The translations under genes and the position numbers were made by a program. From positions 1 to 49,566 of the forward strand of contig JAOAPH010000113.1 of NCBI GenBank assembly GCA_025462835.1: a DNA stretch of 49,566 nt. The letters run 5' to 3'. Under the pieces are notes generated by a model that was not told the DNA's origin, did no database searches, and saw only the letters and a program-made list of their open reading frames with translations. Position 1 is the first letter of the stretch, and each line of letters opens with the position of its first letter. Shown here piece after piece: positions 17,038-23,301 of the stretch. This DNA is from Candidatus Angelobacter sp. (GTDB lineage: Bacteria; Acidobacteriota; Terriglobia; Terriglobales; Acidobacteriaceae).

Positions 17038-18191
17038 ATCTTCTTATTATAAACGGGGCTCAGTTCGCGCAGGCGCGCGACTGTATCTGGCAGGATCGAG
17101 AGAGCAAAATCGATATCGGCTTCAGTATTGTGCTTACCCAAGCTGAAACGGATACTGGCGCGTGCCTGGTCGGGAGGAAGTCCCATGGCAGTGAGAACGT
17201 GTGAGGGCTCTATCGCCCCGGAGGAGCATGCGGCGCCGGTGGAGACTGCCAATCCCTTCAAATCGAGGGCGATGATCAGCGCTTCGCCTTCGATGTGGTC
17301 GATGTGAATGTTGGTGGTGTTAGGAACACGCGGCGCGTTCTCGCCGTTGAGGCCAGCGTCGTCGATGTTCTTAAGGATTGACGCTTCGAGGCGGTCGCGC
17401 ATGGCAGCAATCTTCTGGACGGTGCCGTCGGCGAATGCTTGCATGGCCAGATCGGCTGCCTTGCCTAAGCCGACAATACCGGGAAGGTTCTCCGTTCCAG
17501 CGCGGCGCTGGCGTTCGTGATTGCCGCCGATGAGCATCGGCTTCAATAGAGTTCCCTTGCGGACGAACAGCGCACCTGTGCCTTGCGGCGCGTGCATTTT
17601 GTGTCCGGAGATGGAAAGCAGATCGCACCCGATCTTTTTGACGTCGATTGGAACTTTGGCGGCGGCTTGCACGGCGTCTGTGTGGAACGTCACTCCCGCT
17701 TCCCTGGCAATGCGGCCAATCTCTTCGACGGGTTGCAAGACTCCCGTCTCATTATTGGCCATCATGATGCTAATGAGCTTGGTGTTGGGGCGAATGGCAG
17801 AGCGGACAAGATCAAGATCGACGACTCCGCGGGAATCAAGGTCAACGTAGGTGACTGCAATCCCGCGCTCCTCAAGCACCTTGCACGCATTCAACACAGC
17901 GTGATGCTCGATGGTGGATGTAATCACGTGGTCGCCGGGGCCGGCGATTCCAAACACTCCAAGGTTGTCGCTCTCGGTGCCACCGCTGGTGAAGACCATT
18001 TCCGCGGCCCGGCATCCGAGAAGCTTGGCAACCGATTCCCGCGCCTTCTCCACCGCCGAGCGGGCGTGCTGGCCGTAATGGTGAATCGATGAGGCGTTCC
18101 CGAAAAGCTCGAGATAGTACGGACGCATCGCTTCCAGTACCTCAGGGAGGACCGGCGTGGTGGCGTTGCTGTCCATGTAAATCCGTTGCAT
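17022..18191 (-). CDS. Cysteine desulfurase, NifS/IscS family
   Basis: This PLP enzyme takes sulfur from cysteine as an enzyme persulfide. The 389-residue protein starts IYMDSNATTPVLPEVLEAM. PLP binding is shown by TSGGTESDN, ANNETG and the Schiff-base Lys K198 in SGHKMHAPQG. The catalytic Cys is C322 in STGAACSSGAIEPSHVL. Length and the short catalytic loop fit the NifS-like branch. With mnmA following at 18 bases, its likely main role is sulfur supply for tRNA thiolation; Fe-S assembly is possible, though no iscU or regulator is adjacent. Confidence 0.93.
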   Translation of the reverse strand: MQRIYMDSNATTPVLPEVLEAMRPYYLELFGNASSIHHYGQHARSAVEKARESVAKLLGCRAAEMVFTSGGTESDNLGVFGIAGPGDHVITSTIEHHAVLNACKVLEERGIAVTYVDLDSRGVVDLDLVRSAIRPNTKLISIMMANNETGVLQPVEEIGRIAREAGVTFHTDAVQAAAKVPIDVKKIGCDLLSISGHKMHAPQGTGALFVRKGTLLKPMLIGGNHERQRRAGTENLPGIVGLGKAADLAMQAFADGTVQKIAAMRDRLEASILKNIDDAGLNGENAPRVPNTTNIHIDHIEGEALIIALDLKGLAVSTGAACSSGAIEPSHVLTAMGLPPDQARASIRFSLGKHNTEADIDFALSILPDTVARLRELSPVYNKKIAVSS

Positions 18192-18297
18192 GTGATTATT
18201 TTACGCTGATTGGATGAGGGTACTACCGCAAAGGACGCGGAGGACGCAGGAGAAATAGAACAATTGCATCAATGACGAGTGGCGCGCAACGCATCCA

Positions 18298-18354
18298 CCT
18301 CAGGGGCTAAAGCCCGCGAACTGAACAACTTTGCGACACGGCTGAAGCCGTGCC
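18298..18354. repeat. Second copy of the GGCTAAAGCC composite repeat
   Basis: cctcaggggctaaagcccg (18298-18316) and CACGGCT-ga-AGCCGTG followed by CCCTCAAA (18337-18359) repeat the order and spacing seen at 11742-11800 (cctcaggggctaaagcccg, then the CACGGCTAAAGCCGTG hairpin). Two palindromes about 20 bases apart appear to move as one unit. Confidence 0.8.
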
Positions 18355-18429
18355 CTCAAATCAATCCAAATCAAGCGGTTATGAAACTCTCAAATCCGCA
18401 TCAGCCGTTATGGAATGAGTTACGGAAAC

Positions 18430-18458
18430 TTGACACGTCATACTGTTTTGCCCATACT
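18430..18458 (+). promoter_or_regulatory. Sigma70 promoter for the Tyr leader peptide and phhA
   Basis: TTGACA (18430-18435), a spacer of exactly 17 bases, then CATACT (18453-18458). The start point six or seven bases later falls at about 18465, which is the A of the leader-peptide ATG. No Shine-Dalgarno sequence lies between the -10 box and that ATG. Both facts point to leaderless translation of the leader peptide. Confidence 0.8.
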
Positions 18459-18464
18459 CTCTCC

Positions 18465-18542
18465 ATGCGCTTCACTGCGACCTACGCCTATTATTACTAC
18501 GCGACCCTAGACACGGGACGTGTGCGGAGGCGTATGCGCTAG
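18465..18542 (+). CDS. Tyrosine-rich leader peptide of the phhA attenuator
   Basis: ATG to TAG encodes 25 residues: M-R-F-T-A-T, then Y-A-Y-Y-Y-Y (residues 7-12, codons TAC GCC TAT TAT TAC TAC at 18483-18500), then a basic tail ending R-R-R-M-R. Five Tyr in six codons is the pattern of an amino-acid-sensing leader peptide. It begins at the predicted transcription start. Its stop lies 22 bases before a strong terminator, followed at once by the gene for the Tyr-forming enzyme. A ribosome waiting on the Tyr codons would leave 18512-18520 free to form the antiterminator. I know of no described leader peptide for this enzyme family. Confidence 0.85.
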   Translation: MRFTATYAYYYYATLDTGRVRRRMR

Positions 18543-18576
18543 GCGCGCAGACAAATCAAATCACAAACGGCCCGTG
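18512..18576 (+). promoter_or_regulatory. Antiterminator pairing segments of the phhA leader
   Basis: CACGGGACG (18512-18520, inside the leader peptide just after the Tyr codons) can pair with CGGCCCGTG (18568-18576), the left arm of the terminator, with eight of nine bases matched. It mimics the terminator's right arm (CACGGGCCG, 18585-18593), so the two structures exclude each other. The segment can also fold into a small local hairpin, ACAC-gggac-GTGT (18511-18523). Confidence 0.7.
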
Positions 18577-18603
18577 AGAAACCTCACGGGCCGTTTTCTT
18601 TTT
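18565..18603 (+). terminator. Attenuator terminator in front of phhA
   Basis: AAACGGCCCGTGAG (18565-18578), loop AAAC, CTCACGGGCCGTTT (18583-18596): a perfect 14-pair stem followed by the T-rich run TTTTCTTTTT ending at 18603. The phhA Shine-Dalgarno GGAGG starts at the next base. A terminator in front of a gene rather than behind one marks this as an attenuator. Confidence 0.92.
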
Positions 18604-18613
18604 GGAGGCAATA

Positions 18614-19366
18614 ATGATTGAAGCAGTGACAAACGAATCGGAAGCATTCATAGAACAGAATTGGAACGCCTATCTGCCGGAGCAACACGAGATCTGGAGC
18701 ATTCTCTTCTCGCGGCGCATGGCACAACTCAGAGATGCAGGAAGCAGTGCATTCTGCAACGGCATAGATCGGATCGGGCTGGTGCAGGACCGCGTGCCTG
18801 ATCTGGAGCTAGTCAATTCCCGACTGGAGGCGCTTACCGGATGGCGAGCTGTCCCGGTCAGTGGGTTTCTCGACGCCAAGCTGTTCTTCAAATGCCTGTC
18901 CCAGCGGCGATTCCCCACAACAATCATTGTGCGCACCAGAGAACAAATGGATTATCTTCCCGAGCCCGACATCTTTCACGATGTCTTCGGCCACGTGCCG
19001 CTGCACAGCGATGCGACCTTTGCGGATTTCCTGCATCGCTTTGGAGCGGTTGCGGCTTCGGCGCAGACGGAGAAAGAAGTGAAGCTACTGACGAGGCTGT
19101 TCTGGTTCACCGTGGAATTCGGGCTTATCGAAGAGAGTGGAGTGACCAAGGTCTATGGCAGCGGATTAATCTCGTCGGCGGCCGATTGCGCTAAGGCACT
19201 GGGGCCGAACTGCGAGCGGCGTCCCTTTTCGCTGGATGCGGTGTTCAAGCAGGATTTCGAAGTCGACCAGCTTCAGACCGTATTATTCGTGGTGAGGTCT
19301 TTCGAGCAGTTGTTTGAAGCGGCAGAAGAGGCACTGCAAAGATTGAAGAGTGGATCGCTTGCGTAA
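18614..19366 (+). CDS. phhA: Phenylalanine 4-monooxygenase
   Basis: This enzyme hydroxylates phenylalanine to tyrosine with tetrahydropterin, O2 and Fe(II). The 250-residue monomer matches the bacterial catalytic-domain-only form, with no ACT domain. The iron ligands are H122 and H127 in PDIFHDVFGHVPLHSD and E168 in FWFTVEFGL. The start at 18614 is set by GGAGG (18604-18608). The upstream Tyr leader peptide and terminator imply that it is made when tyrosine-charged tRNA is short, i.e. as a tyrosine biosynthetic enzyme rather than a phenylalanine catabolic one. No pterin-recycling dehydratase (phhB) is adjacent. Its stop codon lies in a 26-base tandem duplication. Confidence 0.94.
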   Translation: MIEAVTNESEAFIEQNWNAYLPEQHEIWSILFSRRMAQLRDAGSSAFCNGIDRIGLVQDRVPDLELVNSRLEALTGWRAVPVSGFLDAKLFFKCLSQRRFPTTIIVRTREQMDYLPEPDIFHDVFGHVPLHSDATFADFLHRFGAVAASAQTEKEVKLLTRLFWFTVEFGLIEESGVTKVYGSGLISSAADCAKALGPNCERRPFSLDAVFKQDFEVDQLQTVLFVVRSFEQLFEAAEEALQRLKSGSLA

Positions 19367-19413
19367 CCCTCGTTAGCTTCGCGCATTCGTAACCCTCGTT
19401 AGCTTCGCCCATT
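19362..19413 (+). repeat. 26-base tandem duplication across the phhA stop
   Basis: cgtaaccctcgttagcttcg at 19362 recurs at 19388, and the 26-base copies differ at one base (gcgcatt versus gcccatt). The first copy contains the TAA of phhA. Confidence 0.85.
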
Positions 19414-19459
19414 CGGCTTCGCTCAGGGCAGGCTTCCGTGGGGCACCCCATTGGCTTGG

Positions 19460-19825
19460 CTAGACACCCGCTGCGGCTTGATGTCCGTTCGCGAATGATT
19501 GGACGGCATCGGCCTCAGTGGGGTGGACTTCGAAGATGTTGAGCAGGCCGACGAGCTTCAGGGTCTGCACCACCAGCTTGGTCGGATTGACGAGCTTGAT
19601 GGCTCCGCCCTGCTGCTTGGCCGACGTTTGCGAGCGAACCAGCGCGCCGATGCCGCTGGAGTCCATGCTGTTCACTTCGGTCAAATTGACAACGATGTGT
19701 GGGACGTCAGTGCGCATGACCTCATCGACGGCCCCGCGGAAAGTCTCAACCGCCGGGCCGAGACGAAAGGGACCGCGCAGTTTCAAAACGTGGACTTCAC
19801 CGGTCTTGTGCACGTCGATATCCAA
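19460..19825 (-). CDS. STAS domain protein (anti-anti-sigma factor type)
   Basis: 121 residues of a single STAS domain: LKLRGPFRLGPAVETFR at the start and VVNLTEVNSMDSSGIGALVRS with the phosphorylatable Ser (S56 or S57) at the helix start. The C-terminal part is IKLVNPTKLVVQTLKLVGLLNIFEV. Such proteins bind an anti-sigma factor or kinase and are switched by serine phosphorylation. No matching RsbW-type kinase is in the window. It is divergent from the GAF-HlyD operon; a functional link is possible but not shown. Confidence 0.88.
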   Translation of the reverse strand: MDIDVHKTGEVHVLKLRGPFRLGPAVETFRGAVDEVMRTDVPHIVVNLTEVNSMDSSGIGALVRSQTSAKQQGGAIKLVNPTKLVVQTLKLVGLLNIFEVHPTEADAVQSFANGHQAAAGV

Positions 19826-19858
19826 AGATGGCCTCCGCGAATCGCCTGCCGGGAATCG

Positions 19859-19887
19859 TTGACACCCGCAGGGTCGTTTGTTACAGT
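19859..19887 (+). promoter_or_regulatory. Putative sigma70 promoter of the GAF-HlyD-M50 operon
   Basis: TTGACA (19859-19864), 17-base spacer, TACAGT (19882-19887). The transcript would start about 19894, roughly 80 bases before the chosen start of the GAF-HlyD gene. The region is shared with the divergent STAS gene. Confidence 0.6.
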
Positions 19888-19972
19888 CCCGACACCTTAA
19901 GTTAACCCTCCCGTTTTTTCAACTAATTCATTTTGGGCTCCGTTGAAAATGCGGACCATAGGAGTCGCTCGC

Positions 19973-22378
19973 ATGGCGACACAAGCAGCGGCGATGTCGG
20001 GTTATATCGCGGACTTCGCCGCAAAGCTGCTTTCCGAACGCGAAGTAATCCCCCGCGCTGAAGTCATCGTCTCCCAAATCTCCGAGTTCTTCCCCGAAGC
20101 GGGCGTAGTCCTTTATCTGCTGGAAGAGAATGACAGCGAAGCGCATTGGAAATTCAAAGCATCGAGGGGAAACGTTTCCGTGCCCAAGCATTCGGTCCCG
20201 CGCGATTCAGGCACCTTGGCGGAAGCGTGGCGAAAACGCGAACCTATCGTCTTTGGCGGTGGATTGACCTCGCGTGAACAGTATTCGCATATCGATGTCC
20301 GGCGCACTGTCATGTCGATCGGGTATCTGCCTATCGCCATTGACGAAGTCTTTCTCGGGCTCATAGAGATCGTCAGCTTTGATCGCCAGATTGAAGCCGC
20401 AGAATTACAACGATTGGAAGCTTGTGCGGATTTCAGCGCTCTGGCCCTTGCGACAGCACTGGCTTACGAGAACGAGCGCAACGGGCAGTTTGAATCCATC
20501 AATCGGATGACCCAGCTCTATGACCTGGAACGTTCCTTCAATTCCACATTGAAGCTGGACACCCTGCTCCCCATCATCACTTCGAAGATCCGCGAGACTT
20601 TAGACGTGCAGGCGGTGAATCTGTGGATGGTGGAAGAAGATTCAGTCGTTCTGATGAGCCGGGCTGGTGAAGATCCCACGACAGAGGTAGGAGCTTTCCA
20701 GAAGTCGGGTGAAGGCATTGCGTCGGAGGTCTCCGACAATGGCAAAGGTGTAGTCATCCATAAAGCCAGCGACGAACGGCTGGTAAAGCGCAACGAAACG
20801 TCGCCGGAAAAGCCAGTGCGGGCGATCATCGCCGTGCCTATCGTGTCAATGAATTACCAGGTTGGTGTGCTCGAAGTCATCAATCGGATGGATGGCAAAC
20901 TTTTCACCGAGGACGATGTCTTCTTCATCAACACGATCCTGATCACAGTGGGAAGCGCGCTGCACAACGCCAGCCTGCTCGAAGCCGAGCGCAAGATCCA
21001 GATATTGGAAACACTGGTTGAAGTGAGCCGGGAGATCACATCCAGCCTCAACACAGACCGCATCATTCAACTCGTGGTTAACGGTCCGCAAAAGATCATG
21101 ACATATGACCGGGCGACGGTCGCATTGGAACACCACGGCAAGTTGCAGTTGAAGGCCATCTCCGGAAAGACCGAAATAAATTCGGCTGAGCCCAGCGTAA
21201 AGGTCCTGCGCGGAATACTTGAATGGGCGATGCACTCGGAAGAGGAGGTTTACGTCGTACAACATGGAACCCGTGTCGACGCCGACCGCGAAGAGACACG
21301 ACTTAAGTTTCAGGAATATTTTTCGCAGACGGGACAACGCGCTTTTTATTCCGTGCCGCTCGCGGATGAGCAAGGGCGGCTTGGCGTTCTTTCATTCGAG
21401 AGCCGCAATCCGGATTTCCTTAGCGACACGCATTTCGAGTTGATCAAAGTGCTGGCTAGCCAGACGACGGTCGCTCTGCGTAATGCTTCTTTGTACAAAG
21501 AGGTTCCATTCATCGGTGTTCTGGAACCACTGCTGCAAAAGAAACACGAGTTCATGGCGATGAATTCGCGGAGGCGATCCGCCTATGTGGTGTTGTCGGT
21601 GGCAACTGCGCTGTTCCTCGTATTGTGTCCGCTGCCGTTGAGGGTGGTTGGCGACGCGACTGTGACCCCGGAGACCACAAGCAAGATTCAGACGCCAGTA
21701 GACGGCGTGGTCGCAAAGGTTTTTGTCCGCGAGGGCGACGCGGTCAAAGCTGGGGCTATCCTCGCCGACCTGGAAGATTGGGACTACCGAAGCGCGTTGG
21801 CGTCTGCACGAGCAAAATATGCGACCGCGAGCGCGGAGATGAATCGCGCGCTCTCCGCGAAGGATGGATCAGAAGCGGGTATCCAGCGGCTGCAAGTGGA
21901 TTACTGGGCTTCTGAAGTGGCGCGGGCCCGCGAGCGCCTGGAGAAAACACATCTTCGAGCGACGCAGGACGGTATCGTCGCCACTCCGCACATGGAAGAG
22001 ATGGTGGGCCGCAAGCTGGACTTGGGAGACACTGTGGCTACGGTCGTGAGTTCTGAGCGTGCGCAGGTGGATATCGCGATCGATGAAGAAGATGTTCCCC
22101 TGATTCAGAACGGCGACAACGTCGCCATCAAGATTGAGAGCTTCCCCACTAGGAAATTTACCGGAGCCGTGAGCGTGATCAGTCCGGTTAGCACCGCGGA
22201 GCTGGACAAGCGGGTCTTCTACGCGCGAGTTTCCGTTCCAAACTCTGAGGGCTTGATGCGCCCCGGGATGCAGGGTCGGGGAAAGATCTCCGCAGGATGG
22301 CACCGCGCGGGATTCGTCCTCTTTCGGGGCGTCGGCATGTGGGCTTGGTCAAAGATCTGGACTTGGTTCGGTTGGTAA
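19973..22378 (+). CDS. Triple-GAF / HlyD membrane-fusion hybrid protein
   Basis: About 801 residues. Three GAF-like sensor segments fill residues 10-530: the first up to about 170, the second around LERSFNSTLKLDTLLP to LHNASLLEAERK, the third from VEVSREITSSLNTDRI to TVALRNASLYKE. A membrane helix follows (YVVLSVATALFLVLCPLPL). The C-terminal 230 residues are a periplasmic-adaptor module: lipoyl half (KIQTPVDGVVAKVFVREGDAVKAGAIL), short coiled coil, second lipoyl half (LRATQDGIVATPHMEEMVGRK in part) and beta barrel. It thus joins a cytoplasmic sensor to an export-type domain in one chain. GGAG at 19961-19964 supports the start at 19973. First gene of a three-gene operon. Confidence 0.85.
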   Translation: MATQAAAMSGYIADFAAKLLSEREVIPRAEVIVSQISEFFPEAGVVLYLLEENDSEAHWKFKASRGNVSVPKHSVPRDSGTLAEAWRKREPIVFGGGLTSREQYSHIDVRRTVMSIGYLPIAIDEVFLGLIEIVSFDRQIEAAELQRLEACADFSALALATALAYENERNGQFESINRMTQLYDLERSFNSTLKLDTLLPIITSKIRETLDVQAVNLWMVEEDSVVLMSRAGEDPTTEVGAFQKSGEGIASEVSDNGKGVVIHKASDERLVKRNETSPEKPVRAIIAVPIVSMNYQVGVLEVINRMDGKLFTEDDVFFINTILITVGSALHNASLLEAERKIQILETLVEVSREITSSLNTDRIIQLVVNGPQKIMTYDRATVALEHHGKLQLKAISGKTEINSAEPSVKVLRGILEWAMHSEEEVYVVQHGTRVDADREETRLKFQEYFSQTGQRAFYSVPLADEQGRLGVLSFESRNPDFLSDTHFELIKVLASQTTVALRNASLYKEVPFIGVLEPLLQKKHEFMAMNSRRRSAYVVLSVATALFLVLCPLPLRVVGDATVTPETTSKIQTPVDGVVAKVFVREGDAVKAGAILADLEDWDYRSALASARAKYATASAEMNRALSAKDGSEAGIQRLQVDYWASEVARARERLEKTHLRATQDGIVATPHMEEMVGRKLDLGDTVATVVSSERAQVDIAIDEEDVPLIQNGDNVAIKIESFPTRKFTGAVSVISPVSTAELDKRVFYARVSVPNSEGLMRPGMQGRGKISAGWHRAGFVLFRGVGMWAWSKIWTWFGW

Positions 22379-22404
22379 CCAGTAATAACGCTCGAGGAGG
22401 TCTT

Positions 22405-23301
22405 GTGAGCTACAGGAAATCTGTGTGGGTGATCGTGGGAATCGGGACGACTCTGCTGATTGGCTGCAGCAGTGACCGCCCGGCTAACGTTGCGACTGCC
22501 GCCGCGGCGGCTCCAGTCCATGCAGCCTCTCCGGTTTCCGCGCCCGCGAATTACTACGAAACCTCCGGTGTGCTGGTTGTTGAGAACCAGGTGGACGTGC
22601 AAGCGCAGCGGGATGGTGTGCTGTCAGAGATTATGGTTGACACGGGTTCCCGAGTACAAAAAGGACAAATACTCGCGCGGATCGATGATCGCCAACTGCA
22701 GGCCGACCGCGAAGCGGCAGATGCGAAGATCCGCAGCATCGAGGCGGACCTGCAGACGTGGGAGGCAGATGCAAAGGTACTGCAAAGCGATTACGAGCGC
22801 GATCAAGAGATGTTCAAGGCGCAATTGATCACCGAAAAACAGTTGGAGCATTCGCATTACAAAATGATCGGCTCCGGATTTCAACTGGAGCGGGAGAAGC
22901 AAAACGTCCGCAACGCCAAAGCTACACTGCAATCGCTGGACCTCGAGATCGAGAAAACACGCATCGCGGCTCCATTCGCGGGGGTCGTTGCACGGCGATA
23001 TGTGCGGTCGGGGCAAAAAGTCGCGCCAAATGACCGACTCTTCTGGGTCACCGCCACTAGCCCGGTAAACGTTCAGTTCACGCTGCCGGAATCGTTCCGC
23101 GGAAAGATTACCACGGCGCAAGAGATCACGGTGCTGTCACCGCTGTCGCCCAAGGAGACACATCTGGCGAAGGTGCGGACTGTCAGTCCAGTGGTTGACC
23201 CTGCCAGCGGAACGATCGAAGTGCTGGCGGAGTTGGCCGACAACTCTGACCAGATGATGCCCGGTACCAGCGCGGTGGTGCGCGTGGCCAAGCCAAAATG
23301 A
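22405..23301 (+). CDS. HlyD/RND-type periplasmic adaptor lipoprotein
   Basis: 298 residues from a GTG start with GAGGAGG six bases upstream. The signal peptide ends in a lipobox (TTLLIGC, Cys about residue 20), so the protein should be lipid-anchored. The adaptor layout is complete: lipoyl half (VQAQRDGVLSEIMVDTGSRVQKGQ in part), helical hairpin (about 80-160, with FKAQLITEKQLEHSHYK), second lipoyl half (KTRIAAPFAGVVARRYVRSGQ in part), beta barrel and end (VVRVAKPK). It links an inner-membrane partner to an outer component. It begins 26 bases after the GAF-HlyD gene; the next gene overlaps its stop (ATGA). Confidence 0.88.
   Translation: MSYRKSVWVIVGIGTTLLIGCSSDRPANVATAAAAAPVHAASPVSAPANYYETSGVLVVENQVDVQAQRDGVLSEIMVDTGSRVQKGQILARIDDRQLQADREAADAKIRSIEADLQTWEADAKVLQSDYERDQEMFKAQLITEKQLEHSHYKMIGSGFQLEREKQNVRNAKATLQSLDLEIEKTRIAAPFAGVVARRYVRSGQKVAPNDRLFWVTATSPVNVQFTLPESFRGKITTAQEITVLSPLSPKETHLAKVRTVSPVVDPASGTIEVLAELADNSDQMMPGTSAVVRVAKPK

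Noticed and set aside
18279-18464. In-frame upstream extension of the Tyr leader peptide (87-residue frame)
   Set aside because: It starts inside the palindromic repeat and lies upstream of the promoter at 18430; only the 25-codon leader is transcribed from that promoter.
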